Below are positions 31,965 to 43,240 of a stretch of DNA of 64,000 nucleotides, in pieces (position 1 is the stretch's first letter; each line of letters begins with the position of its first letter). Below the pieces are notes generated by a model. That model did no database searches and was not told where the DNA came from. It worked only from the letters and a program-made list of their open reading frames with translations. The translations under genes were made by a program, and so were the position numbers. This DNA is from Rhineura floridana. Taxonomy: Eukaryota; Chordata; Lepidosauria; Squamata; Rhineuridae. The stretch is from contig NC_084480.1 of NCBI RefSeq assembly GCF_030035675.1, positions 131,018,738-131,082,737 on the forward strand, in the 5' to 3' direction.

Positions 31965-32065
31965 AGTCTTACATTGGAATCCTGTCCATGTCTACTCGGA
32001 AGCAAGCTCCACTGAGTTAAGGAAGACTTACTCCCAGATAAGTGTGTACAAGAGAACTGCAGCCA
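31965..32065 (+). repeat. Dispersed repeat (CAATC...GATTGCAGCC type)
   Basis: GTCCATGTCTACTCGGAAGC, TTACTCCCAGATAAGTGTGT and AACTGCAGCC. It is the same unnamed short repeat as at 19441. Confidence 0.4.
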
Positions 32066-32571
32066 TAATCTTTTACTTTCCTTCATAAGGTGTTTACAGA
32101 GGCTGCCTTAATGGCTTTGCCATTTTTAAAGGAACAATATCTACATAGAAACAACTAGATTGAACTTTCTTTGCCCTGATAAACTGGCTCCATCCTCACC
32201 ATGTCTCCTTTGGCTGGCATTATTATTAACACCATGAGTAAAATCTTGCCATGGAAAGCAAGTTTAAAGTCTTAAACCATGCGGATGTTCTTGGGCACCA
32301 CCTACTGGCTCCTTTTCCTAGTGACTGTCTGTATCAAGGAGTCAGAAAATAAGTTTTGTAAATGATTTAAAGTGAAGTATGAGTGTTAGACCCAAAGTAA
32401 CACCTGAATTAACGAACTGATGTATGACATGTGCAATGATGAATGTTATTATTTAGTTTTATTTAATTTTATATTTGTAAGTCTGTATTGATCAAATAAA
32501 CCAATAAAATATTTGGGGGGGAAAGAGATTTGTGGATCCTATGACAGCCTGGCCCTTTGCATCCTTCAGCT

Positions 32572-33055
32572 CAGCGGTTCCCAAACTGTGGTCCATGGAC
32601 CACTCACAGTCTGTGAACCACCTGTGGTCCATGAGCTTCATTCAGGTTGTCCACGGCATGCCCACATTAAGTATTCATATTGATTTGTAATGGTAATGAT
32701 TTTATTGCTTCTTTTATTTCTTATAATTTATTGTGTTACAATTTGAATTCTTTGGAATGCAAATTGTAACACACCACACTACAATATATTGTGTGTGATT
32801 TTATTGCGTATGATTTTATTGTGTGTCGCCCTGGGTGCCCTATTGTAGGGTAGAAGGGCAGGATAGAAATATTTTAAATAAATAATAAAATAAAATTTAA
32901 AAATAAAAGAAGGAATAAAAATACCATTAAAAATCATGCAACATCTAACACAGCAGATTACAATAGCTGCAACAGACAGAAAAATCTTAAGTGGTCCACC
33001 AAGACCATCAGCAATTTTAAAGTGGTCCATGGGGGGAAAAGTTTGGGAACCCCTA
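32572..33055. mobile_element. hAT-type MITE with nested L2 end
   Basis: The ends are CAGCGGTTCCCAAACTGTGG on the left and the inverse pattern AAGTTTGGGAACCCCTA on the right. The flanks CTTCAGCT (32564-32571) and CTCCAGCT (33056-33063) match at 7 of 8. Inside, GGTCCATGGACCAC and AGTGGTCCATGGGG are further inverted arms. A short L2 3' end (TCGCCCTGGGTGCCCTATTG, then GGCAGGATAGAAATATTTTA) sits at about 32790-32895, so it inserted later. Confidence 0.75.
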
Positions 33056-33157
33056 CTCCAGCTCAATTGGGGGTGTACAATTTTTTAAAAAAGGATACTA
33101 ACACAATATTAGTTTTTTTAAGAAACCCTAAAATCATAAAATTCATGCCTCCTGCTC

Positions 33158-34147
33158 ATGGAGGGGGATCAATCAGTTGTTGTCACCTGTAAGGTGTGCG
33201 CTATGTTCATCTTCTTGACGGAAACCATCCGCGATTACACTTGCAGCAAGTGCAGATTGGTGGCGCTCCTAGAAGAAAAGGTCAGGGGGCTGCAGCAATG
33301 CATCGACACCCTGAAACCTATCAGAGAAGATGAGGACTTCCTCGATAGAACACAAGAGGAATTAAGGGAATGACACGAAGTACAGGAAGAAAGCGACAAG
33401 GAAGTAGAGGACTGCAACAGCAACAAATCCCCATGGAGGACTGACACTGTAAGGGCAAGGAAAAACAGGAGGGATTCAGAACTGCTGCAACTAACAAATC
33501 GCTTTCAGCGTCTCTCGGCAGACAGCACCTCTGAAGAGCCTCAACAAACTCACCTGCATCAAGAGCCCCTGGCTGCAAAGGAAGACTCCACACCCCAGAA
33601 GAAGTAAGCTGATGCAACCACCGCTCGCAGCAAAAAGAGGAAGGTGCTGGTGGTTGGAGACTCGTTGCTCAGGGGGGTAGAGGCACCGGTATGCCAGCCG
33701 GACAAAATGAATCGGGAAGTCTGTTGTCTCCCTGGAGCACACATCTGGGACGTCACTGACAACCTGTCGAGGCTCATTGGGAACCAAGATAGGTACCCCT
33801 TTCTCCTCATCCATGTGGGCACAAACGACACAGCCAGAAACACCGTGGAACAGATCACCTCAGACTATGAGGCTCTGGGTAGGAAGGTCAAGGATTTTGG
33901 GGCGCAGGTGGTCTTCTCGTCAATTCTTCCCGTGAAGGATAGAGGACTACAAAGGGAAAGGAAGATACTGCAGGTCAACGACTGGTTACGCAGATGTTGT
34001 TGACGGGAGAGGTTTGGATTCTGGGACCATGGTCTAAACTTCTTGGAGGGGGGACTGTTGGCAAGAGATGGGCTGCACCTCATGAGGACTGGGAAGAATC
34101 TCTTTGGCAGAAGTATGGCAAAACTCATCAAGAGGGCTTTAAACTAA
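33158..34147 (+). pseudogene. CR1 ORF1 (zinc finger and SGNH esterase)
   Basis: One frame runs from ATG 33158 to TAA 34145. The N-terminal part has CKVC and CSKC pairs, a zinc-finger-like module, then a stretch with heptad character (VALLEEKVRGLQQCIDTL). The second half is an SGNH/GDSL esterase: VVGDSLLRG (block I serine), HVGTNDTARN (block III), and ARDGLHL (block V with Asp and His). Such esterase domains are known in CR1/L3 ORF1 proteins. Three in-frame stops interrupt it, TGA at 33371, TAA at 33605 and TGA at 34001, without any frameshift. It is therefore not translated whole, though decay is modest. Confidence 0.85.
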
Positions 34148-34314
34148 AGCCTCTGGGGGATGGAGATGATAGCTTAAAGACTGATCCAAAGACAGCGGGT
34201 TGTAAATGCAAGGATTTGAAGGGTACGGGAGACACTGGGAGAGAGAAAGGGATGCATGGCAAAGCTCACGGTATATTAACGGAAGAATCCAATCAGGACA
34301 TAAGAGACTTCTAG

Positions 34315-35934
34315 TGTCTATATACCAATCCGTGGAGCTTGGGAAACAAGCAAGAGGAGCTTGAAGTCTTAGTGCATCAAGGCAAATATGACCTCATAGG
34401 GATAACAGAGACTTGGTGGGATGACTCCCATGATTGGAATATAGCCATTCAGGGATATAAACTCTACAGAAAGAATAGAAGCAACAGAAAAGGAGGGGGA
34501 GTAGCGTTATATGTCAAAGACAAATACACCTCTATGGAAATCCAAGAGAGTGAACAAAGTGGTCCGATAGAGACCATTTGGGTAAAAATAAATGGAGAAA
34601 CAAATAAAACCGACATGGTAGTAGGTGTCTACTACAGACCCCCTGGCCAAGAAGAGGTGGTAGATGAGGCCTTTCTCAAACAAATCTCTGAAATCTCAAG
34701 GAGGCAAGAAGTAGTAGTAATGGGGGACTTCAACTACCCGGATATCTGCTGGGAGACAAACTCTGCGAAGCACAAAGCCTCCAACAAATTCCTGATGGGC
34801 CTTGCTGATAATTTCCTCTTTCAAAAAGTAGAAGAAGGAACAAGGGGATCGGCAATCCTGGACCTGATCTTAACTAACAGGGACGAATTGGTCACGGGAA
34901 TTAAAGCGGTCGGTACCTTGGGGGAAAGCGACCACGTAATGCTGGAATTTGTGATTCTGGGGAAAGCCAAAGAAGAATATAGTCAAATATGGACCTTGGA
35001 TTTCAGGAAAGCCGATTTTAGCAAGCTCAGGGAAATGATGGGTAGGATCCCGTGGCTAGACAGACTAAAGAAAAAAGGAACCCAAGAAGCGTGGGAGTTC
35101 ATGAAGAAGGCATTACAAAAAGCGCAATCACAAACAATTCCAAAGAGGAAGAAAAACGGAAGACATCGGAAAAAGCCAATGTGGCTACACGGAAGACTGG
35201 TGGAGGAGGTAAAAGTAAAAAAGAGCATGTATAAAGAATGGAAGGAAGGACGCATCACCAAGGAAGAGTACCGACAAGCGGCTCGGGCTTGCAGGAATAG
35301 CGTAAGGAAAGCTAAAACCCAGAATGAGCTGAGGCTGGCGAGGGAAGCGAGGAACAACAAAAAGGGGTTTTTCAGATATGTTCGAAGCAAGAGAAAGACC
35401 AAGGAAACGGTGGGACTGCTGCTCAGTGAGGATGGCAAAATGTTGACAGATAACAAGGAAAAGGCAGAACTGCTCAACGCCTATTTTGCCTCCGTTTTCT
35501 CCCAAAAAGGGAACAGTGTGCAACCTTGCATTGGTAGCAATCTCAGTAAGGGGTCGGGATTGCAGTTCAAGATTGATAAGGAGATAGTCAGGAAATACCT
35601 AGTTAACCTAAATGAGTTCAAATCTCCAGGGCCTGATGAACTGCATCCCAGAGTATTGAAGGAACTTGCGGATGTACTCTCGGAACCTCTTGCCATCATC
35701 TTTGAGAAATCCTTGAGAACGGGAGAGGTGCCAGAGGATTGGAGACGGGCAAACGTCATCCCGCTCTTTAAAAAGGGTAAAAAAGAAGATCCGGGGAATT
35801 ACAGGCCGGTCAGTCTGACTTCAATACCGGGAAAGATATTAGAACAGATAATAAAAGAGTCCATTGGCAACTATCTAGATGACAATGCTGTGATTAGTAG
35901 GAGCCAGCATGGGTTTGTCAAGAAAAAATCCTAA
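34315..35934 (+). pseudogene. CR1 ORF2 endonuclease and RT N-terminal part
   Basis: Begins CLYTNPWSLGNKQEELEVLV after a TAG at 34312. The APE-type endonuclease covers about 230 codons: LIGITETWW, GGGVALYV, VVGVYYRPPG, VVMGDFNYPD and LGESDHVMLEF, which are the expected catalytic blocks. A linker follows, then the RT start: KSPGPDELHPRVLKEL and WRRANVIPLFKKG with NYRPVSLTSIPGK. The frame stops at 35932 (TAA after VKKKS). The same frame resumes the RT (NLISFFDWVTSLVDGENAVD, then YLDFSKVFDKFPH) up to the L2 insertion. The endonuclease looks complete. Confidence 0.9.
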
Positions 35935-36157
35935 AAAACTAATCTCATCTCTTTTTTTGATTGGGTCACTAGCTTAGTAGATGGTGAAAATGCTGTAGAT
36001 GTCATCTATCTAGATTTCAGCAAAGTGTTTGACAAATTCCCCCACGACCTTTTGATTAGCAAACTGGTCAAATGCGGACTAGATGGAAATACTCTCAGGT
36101 GGATTCACAACTGGTTGGAAAACCGTACTCAAAGAGTGGTCGTTGGTGGCTCTTGCT

Positions 36158-36259
36158 ACATGTTTATTGTACTTCTGATGTATCTTGTCTTGTGAACCGC
36201 CCAGAGAGCTTCAGCTATGGGGCGGTCTATAAGTTTAATGAAATGAAATGAAAATGAAA
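36158..36259 (+). mobile_element. Nested L2 3' end inside CR1
   Basis: 102 bases ending an L2: GTGAACCGCCCAGAGAGCTT, TATGGGGCGGTCTATAAGTT, then a TGAAA repeat tail. It is flanked by TGCT on both sides (36154-36157 and 36260-36263), a short target duplication. It splits the CR1 RT between VVVGGSC and the following SGVPQGSVLGP motif. Confidence 0.85.
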
Positions 36260-36279
36260 TGCTTCGGACTGGAAGGAGG

Positions 36280-37162
36280 TTTAGAGTGGAGTGCCACAGG
36301 GTTCTGTCCTGGGGCCGATACTCTTCAACATTTTTATCAATGACTTAGATGATGGGGTGGAGGGAAGCCTTATGAAGTTTGTGGATGATACGAAACTGGG
36401 AGGGATAGCTAACACAATGGAAGACAGGAATAAAATCCAAAGGGACCTGGATAGACTAGGAAATTGGGCTGAAATTAATAAAATGACATTCAATAAAGAC
36501 AAATGCAAGATTCTGCATTTAGGCCACAAAAACAAAATGCACGGGTACAGGATGGGAAATACCCGGCTTAGCAGTAGTGCGTGTGAGAAGGACCTTGGAA
36601 TTGTAGTGGATCGCAAGTTGAACATGACCCAGCAGTGTGATGCTGTGGCAAAAAAGGCAAACGCGGTTTTGGGCTGCATAAACAGGGCTATAGTTTCCAG
36701 GTCGAGGGAAGTAATAGTCCCACTATATTCTGCATTAGTCAGGCCTCATCTGGAATACTGCGTTCAGTTCTGGGCACCTCATTTTAAGAAAGATATAGAC
36801 AAGTTGGAGCAGGTTCAGAAGAGGGCGACGAGGATGATAGCCGGTATGGAGAACAAGTCTTATGAGGAAGGTTGAAGGAACTTGGCATGTTCAGTCTGGG
36901 TGACATGATTGCACTCTTTAAGTACCTGAAGGGCTGTCACATAGAGGAGGGTACAGATTTGTTCTCTGCTGCCCCAGAGGGTAGGACTAGGTCTAATGGT
37001 TTTAAGTTGCAGGAGCATAGATTCAGATTGGACATTAGAAGGAACTTCTTGACAGTAAGGGCAGTTCGGCAATGGAACCGACTGCCTAGGGAGGTGGTGG
37101 GATCCCCTTCGCTGGATGTCTTCAAGCAGAGGCTGGACAGCTATCTGCGGGAGATGCTCTAG
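36280..37162 (+). pseudogene. CR1 ORF2 RT core and C-terminus
   Basis: Resumes CR1 RT after the L2 insertion: GVPQGSVLGPILFNIFINDL, then KFVDDTKLGG, the catalytic FVDD box with both aspartates. It continues with HLGHKNKMHGYRMGN, LGIVVDRKLNMTQQCDAVAK and HLEYCVQFWAPHFKKDIDKL, all typical of CR1. A frame change near 36870 leads into the last part ([13 protein letters not shown] ... [20 protein letters not shown]), which ends at TAG 37160. RT motifs are intact but the gene as a whole is broken. Confidence 0.9.
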
Positions 37163-37247
37163 CTGTGGATTTCCTGCTGTGAGCAGGGGGTTGGACTCGA
37201 TGGCCTACAAGACCCCTTCCAACTCTATGATTCTATGATTCTATGTA

Positions 37248-39012
37248 ACAATGTTGTTCAATTTGCCAAATCATATGTTACGTCTCTAAGACTTAAATCT
37301 TAACTTTTTTTCTCTGTAAACAGAAGGAGAATTGCATTCGCAGAAGGGGTTCTTCTGTGAGCGCAATACTCCTTCCACAAATGGAACTTCTTCCATTCAT
37401 GGAGCTAAAGTTAAAATCCGAGCTATTGTCGACAGAACCAGAGAAGAAAGATATATTTAGGATGACTAGATGAAAATCAAGGCAGTTCTCCTTTTCCATT
37501 TAATGTTTTATTATTGTAAGAGTTGTGCAGAAGGAATTTCATCTGCACAACTATTAAAGGTGCAGGTGCCCTATCCTCTTTTGCATCTGGCTCTTCTAGT
37601 TGCATTTAGGAGGTTGGGGGAGAGACTAGGTTGGTCCCCAGGATTTTAGGATTCCCCTAGAAAAAAGGATTTCATTGGTCCTCAACCAGTGGAGTGGGAG
37701 AAGGGGAAAGGGCATGCAAATGGTCAGTGTCCTAGTTGTCATGAGGGGAGAGGGCACTCTTACTTCTCTTAGGCCCATTCTGCCACTGTCACATCTGCTG
37801 TGCTATTCAGGAGTGCTTTGTTTGCAACCTTCACAGGAAATGAGAATGCTGCTGCTCTCACTTCAGTGGATTACTTAACCAACTTCTGGGCCTGAGCAAG
37901 TACCCTGCCCAGTACTGTAATGGCAAATTCAGAAGTGTAGGGTCCCTTCCTGATAGCCACGCCCCCTCCCATTACCCCCCATTTTTTTGCTGCTGGGTTG
38001 AGAATTATGTCCTTGTTCATTCTTTTCCCACAACAATAGACATCCCTAGGAGCAATTTACCATGAATGGGAAGAGTGTTAGCTACTAAGAAGAGTCTTCC
38101 CAGTGGCTGACTCACTTCCTTTCACTCTGATTGGCTCCAATCAGCAGGAAAGGACAAGGACACGTTAGAAGATACTTCTCAATGGCTGACACACTCCCCT
38201 TTCATGATGATTGGCTGATAGGATGGTGGAGACATAGTCTCTCATCTAGGCAGTTTCCAAGTCCAGACCTCCTTAATTTCAGCCAGTGGATCCATGTCAT
38301 GCACCTTTTCATTAAATCAGTATGGAGGGGAAAGGGATGATTCTACAGGAATTCTACAAGACTTCCTGGCAGATTGTGCTATAAATCTACAACAACAGGA
38401 TGTCATGAAAGAAGTCAAGAGAAAGCAACCATGTAATAACAATATCTGAAAGGTCCGGTTTCTGTATGAGGAAATAAGGTAAAAGAGTCGCTGAAAGCAT
38501 ACACTCACCGCAAACATAGGAAAGACACTTTTTCTCTCCACAAAAGATGCAAAATCCTAACAATGTTGACAGCGTCCCACCAACCCCAAATTGCAAACAA
38601 ATTGAAAATAATACTCCTAGGCTATATAACTCTAATACATTTCTGCACATTTGTAAGAGAGGAATTGCAGTTTCTTTATTTTGGCTCCTGAAACAATGCA
38701 AGGTTATTCTGAAGCCTTAGGCAGAGATGAGTTTTTAATTTTTGCAGGAGTTTGAGCTCTCAAAACCTTTGATGTTTTTAAAAACAAGATTCTAGCCTGC
38801 ATTGTTTCAAAGATAAATTTGAGATAAAGGCAGACTTACAAAAGGCTTCATTGTGGCTGCTTATTTTTCCTTCAAGAACTTCAGTCACTTTTTCTGATAA
38901 TGCACTACTGTTACTTCCCTCTACATTTTCTCTTGGCAACACACTGTTTTTTTGCCCAAAAGTAAACATTTCTAATTCTACAAACTGATTGAGTGAATAA
39001 AAGTGCTTCCAG
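37248..39012. other. Intergenic DNA with an imperfect tandem pair
   Basis: No gene is supported. Around 38093-38215 two blocks about 74 bases apart look alike (GTGGCTGACTCACTTCCTTT and ATGGCTGACACACTCCCCTT, each followed by GATTGGCT). Near 37556 is a copy of the AAAGGTGCAGG phrase seen elsewhere. Confidence 0.45.
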
Positions 39013-39172
39013 ATGGGGGCTTTATATTGCAAATGCATCTTTCACAACCAATTTCTCCATGCATGGATTTGGTGTGTTAGGCTCCACACGTTCCTGTTGT
39101 ATCGGTCATGGAGATTCATTGCTATTCTGTTGCTTGTTGCCATCCACACCACACCAGCGGGTGGCGCAGAGG
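39013..39172 (+). other. Candidate host first exon (weak)
   Basis: From ATG 39013 a frame reads through CVRLHTFLLYRSWRFIAILL and LVAIHTTPAGGAE, a hydrophobic run with a signal-peptide look. It meets GCAGAG|GTGAGTAG at about 39171, a good splice-donor consensus. Beyond it the frame stays open to 39672 but loses sense. I do not recognise the protein, see no promoter element, and cannot find the next exon. It could be chance. Confidence 0.2.
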
Positions 39173-40834
39173 TGAGTAGTTTTTGTCCCTCTCTTCAATC
39201 ATCCCTCCACCCCTCTGCTGACTTCTGTTCTGGGGACTTGTACAGGTATTGCTGTCCCTGTGCCTACACACTTCGAAAAAGATCCCTGGAAATGTACAAG
39301 AGAAAATATTACCAGCCTTACTTACCATGTTTCGCAATGGACAAAATGGAGCTTGTGCTGTCTTTGGTGGTGGTGGTAGCAATATCCTTTTTCATTTGTT
39401 GTTGTTTCCACTTTAATGCTGAGATCTTGCACAAGAGTGATATTTATCTGACTTGGGCTTGTGAGGAAGTGGTGTTGCACAAGACCTCTATTAATTTTTT
39501 TAAGCCCGATTTATGTACTGTGATCGCAATCTCTAAGGTAACCCCCCACATGTACTGTGTGGAGATCTGGAGAAAACAGCACTTCCTAACTGGGTTGTTG
39601 AAATGTGAGCATCCCTTTAGCATATGTCAGTTGGTGGGCATGGGCATGTTTGTATCAGTTGAACTGGTGTAAACAAAATGGCTAGGTTGTGACCAGGTGA
39701 GGAGGAAGAGTATGGCATTAGAGGCCACCCACTGAAATGTCACCATACATGTTACCCCCCCCCCCAAAAAAAAGGATTCCAGCCCTTGGGTTAGTGACTG
39801 AGAGATAGTTACTGACAGACGTAAGCTCACTTGGTGCATTTCATAACTGAATGGGGATGCTAAGTCAGATTTAAACAATTTAGGCCAATACTATCGTCAC
39901 TATACTACAGTGTCTCTCTCACGCAGAAGTCTGGGTTTGGGACTGCGGGTTCAAACCCCTCGCTCCATCATGCTGAGGACAAGCAGAATACTGCATTGTT
40001 AAGACAAACTCTATTTCATCCTCCACCAGCAGTCAATATGCCATGAAGATTTTCTGCCATTTGTTTCATTTTTTTTGTTTTTCATATTGTGTTGTCATTT
40101 TTATTTTGTTGTTGCTGCAGCTGCCTCAAGTTTGATTCTATTATAGAAGGGCAAAATAAAAATGTCCAAAAAAATACATATGCTTGGAGTATTTCCCTCT
40201 TCCAGTTAGTCTTGCTTTCAGAACTGAAAAGGGTTTGTTTTGTAAGGTTGTCTTGTAATCTTGTAATGCCTGGCCCAAGTGTGGCTTAAAGATAAAGAGT
40301 CATATTCAGTGCTAATCCCACTTACAGTAGATCCACCAAAGTTAATCAACACAACTAATTTAGGTCTATTAATTTAAGTTGCCCAGCAGAAGACTAAGCA
40401 GACACACAGGTGCCATGTTCACAGCCTTCCCCACCATGGTGAGATTTATAGCATTTCTACTGAAACCGTGACAATAATTTCTCAATTTACATATACATTA
40501 GAATATGGAAAGTTTATGGAAATCTGTGTCCCCTTTTGTCTTCTTTTTTGTGAGCATTTCCTTCTATTTAGTGATACATGAGTGAACATCCTATTTCTCT
40601 GGTGTAATTTAAAAAAAAATCTGGGAGGTAAAATGCACTTTGCATGTGCTTAAAGGCACTGTGACCTTGGGTTCATTTCTATAAACATTGGTTCCCGTCA
40701 GAAAGAAAAGGCACTCTTAGAGACCTTAAAAGTCCTCAGACTAAGGAGCCAAGTGGAAAAAAACAATAGAAAAAAGTTCACAACCCTGCTTGTTCGGCTG
40801 TCAAGGACAGAGTTCTGTGCACTTTTAACAGGAT
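39173..40834. other. Intergenic DNA with a possible tRNA-like SINE relic
   Basis: Around 39935-39975 the phrase GACTGCGGGTTCAAACCCCT contains a good RNA polymerase III B box (GGTTCAAACCC), as in tRNA-derived SINEs. I see no convincing A box upstream. A run of C followed by A lies at 39756-39773. No gene is supported. Confidence 0.35.
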
Positions 40835-41195
40835 GACCGCTGGTATAGCACAGTGAGGAGGAGAGCCTGGCTGGGAGTCCAGAGTCTGTGAGTTCAAATC
40901 CCTGCTCGTGTCTCCTGGGTGTAAAGGACCAACTAATGATTACCCCCACAGTGAGTGGCTCAGGGGTGAGCGTCCAGCTGTGGGCAAGCTGCATAGTCCC
41001 AAGGAGCCCAGTTGCCCACAGCTGGCAGTTGTGGACAAGGAAGGGGCTGGCTTGTGCAGCTGTGGCAAGCTGAGCAGGCCTTAGCCAGCTGAGAAGGACT
41101 AGCCTCAGAGGGAGGCAATGGTAAACCCCTCTGAATACCGCTTACCATGAACATAGGGTAGCCATAAGTCGGGATTGGCTTGAAGGCAGTCCACA
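40835..41195 (+). mobile_element. tRNA-derived SINE with BovB-type tail
   Basis: The head contains an A-box-like GTATAGCACAGTGAGG (about 40842-40857) and a B box GAGTTCAAATC (40890-40900), the internal polymerase III promoter of a tRNA-derived SINE. The tail contains GAGGCAATGGTAAACCCCTC, then AGCCATAAGTCGGGATTGGC and TTGAAGGCAGTCC, which is the 3' end of BovB. SINEs that share a LINE tail are copied by that LINE's enzyme, so BovB is the likely partner. No clear target duplication was seen. Confidence 0.8.
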
Positions 41196-41930
41196 TATGA
41201 GCATGTTTTGAAAAGAGGCAATTGCAAACTAACATCCTGTGAATCCCCCACCCACACCTGCCAAAATTCCCCTGGCACTGGAACTCAGAAAAAAAATATT
41301 GTTCTTTTCCTGATCAGAGCCCACACTTCACTGCATTCTCCCATGTGTTTAGAAATGGTTCCAAACCATCAACAAACCTTCTGAAAAAAATGTTCTTTGA
41401 AAAAAAATCAGTCAGGATTATAGATTTTGCAAAAAAGAAAGACCCAACCCCTTTTCTAAACTGTTTTCTTTGCAATGAGCAAATATAATCCAGTTAGACC
41501 AGCATATCCCAAACCTCTGAAGCACTTTGTTCCTGAATTAAAAAACAAACGAGACACACATCATTCTTAAACAACAAAATGTTTACTTTTAGCATGTTTA
41601 AAAGTGAAGTGGCATCTAGATCTATATCAGTTCTGTTGTGATGTGCAATTATGAATATCACCTATCTGATGCACATAAACTCATCTTCTGAGGATTGCAT
41701 CAAGGGAGCTTGTTCTTCTAGTTTAGAGCAGAAAACAGATTTTCATAGTGCAGATGGGCAGGCTGTTGAAACAATCATTAAGCAAATCTTTCAGGCTAAG
41801 CTATGCATAGTGTTGATTTCAGAGTTGGAATAAACAGTGGAAAATAAGCTTTTAAAAATGCTGAACAAGCCAAAGATATGTGGAAGGCAGATAGTCTGCC
41901 CAAAGCTGAATTTTGCATGCTGTTCTCCAG
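41196..41930. other. Intergenic DNA, no feature recognised
   Basis: No gene or clear repeat is recognised. Confidence 0.45.
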
Positions 41931-41934
41931 ACAA

Positions 41935-42055
41935 ACAAAATGTGTATATTATGGGAAAGTGTGCATACAGATTTATAGTTTAGTGAAAATAACAATGCAT
42001 TATATTAGCAAAAACACTTGCAAAAATGTGTATATTGGAAGGTATACCTAATTAA
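41935..42055 (+). repeat. AT-rich repeat family D fragment
   Basis: AAAATGTGTATATTATGG, GAAAATAACAATGCATTATA and GCAAAAATGTGTATATTGG, as in the copies at 49120 and 60560. It abuts the BovB at 42065. Confidence 0.45.
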
Positions 42056-42408
42056 AAAGCTGACTAATGTTTGTGAGCCCCCTCTAGGATGCACAGCTTA
42101 ATGTGGTGAGGAGGTTTGAGAGTGTTGAAGAAGCTGAGAGTAATGCCATCAGGAGTCTAGACCAAGAGGTTAGACTCCTAGAAGGGGCACCCAAGGCGGA
42201 ATGGTCAAAGCTGAGACACCAGAATAAGATGCATCCAGACTCAGAGGAAGGCAATGGTTAACCACCTCTGAATGCCTCTTACCACGAAAACCCTATGAAC
42301 AGAGTATCCAAATTGCAACACGAGATAGTGCTGAAAGATGAGACCCCCAGGTCAGGAGGCACTCACTGAGCTACTGGGGAAGAACAAAGGACAAGTACGA
42401 GTAGCACT

Positions 42409-43240
42409 GTGACTAATGACGCAGCTGGGCCAAAGCCAAAAGGAAGCCTGGAGGCTGATGTGCACAGATGCGAAAGGAGAGTCCGGAGCTGTATGAAGTA
42501 CACAATAGGAACCTGGAATGTAAGAAGCATGAACCAGGGAAAGTTAGAAATTGTCAAGCAAGAAATGGAACGTATGAACATTACAATACTTGGCGTGAGT
42601 GAATTAAAATGGACGGGAATGGGACATTTTCAATCAGGCTACAAAATATTTTATGCAGGAAATGGGAAGGTACGAAGAAACGGGGTTGCTTTAATAGTGA
42701 GAAGTGATGTAGCAAAAGCAATTAGGATCTATAATGCGTGAGTTATATCAATGAGATTTAACAAGAAACCTATTAACATAACCATCATCAAAGCTATGCT
42801 CCAACGGCAAATGCAGAAGAAGAGGAACTGGAGAGATTTTACGCAGAAGTACAGGAAGAAATTGATCACACCAAAACAAGATGTGCTGATAATCATGGGG
42901 GACTGGGATGCAAAAGTAGGGAACACAGAAGAACTAGGAATTGTGAGAAAATGGGGCTTAGGAGATAGAAATGAAGCAGGAGAAAGACTTACTGAATTCT
43001 GTGCAGCCAATAATTTCTTTCTTGCAAACACATTTTTTGAGCAACTGAAAAGATGACTGTAGATGTGGACATCACCAAATGGTCAATATAGGAATCGAAT
43101 TGATTATATAATTGGTAGCAGAAGATGGAGAAGTTCCATACTTCCTACAAAAACAAGACCAGGAGCAGACTGCAGTACAGATCATGAACTGGTAATATCA
43201 AAAATCAGAGTAAAGCTAAAGAACACAAAGCAATCATAAT
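42409..43240 (+). pseudogene. BovB endonuclease (APE type)
   Basis: Reads YTIGTWNVRSMNQGKLEIVK, then ILGVSELKWTGMG, the BovB endonuclease start with the catalytic Glu context. A TGA at 42739 interrupts it. Near 42796 one base is lost and near 42870 one is gained, so a stretch of about 25 codons is read in the wrong frame before VLIIMGDWDAKVGN restores it. The end, YRNRIDYIIGSRRWRSSILP and ADCSTDHELVISKI, carries the C-terminal catalytic Asp-His region. The domain once nicked target DNA. This copy is broken. Confidence 0.85.

Larger units (their letters stand above)
33140..37247 (+). mobile_element. CR1 LINE, nearly full length
   Basis: About 4.1 kb with both CR1 reading frames in order and the CR1 3' end (GGGGGTTGGACTCGATGGCC, then the ATTCTATG octamer repeats at 37229-37247). 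A 102-bp L2 piece is inserted at 36158-36259. The 5' limit is set by the start of ORF1 and may be a little truncated. As is usual for CR1, I see no target duplication. Such long copies are rare compared with the short 3' ends that dominate CR1 in genomes. Confidence 0.9.

Noticed and set aside
39173-39672. Downstream part of a 219-codon frame with a hydrophobic LVVVVAISFFICCCF run
   Set aside because: The frame passes straight through a strong splice donor and the later part shows no family resemblance. I keep only the short first part as a weak exon candidate.
39935-39975. A tRNA gene
   Set aside because: Only the B box is convincing. No cloverleaf, A box or acceptor stem could be drawn, so at best it is a SINE relic.
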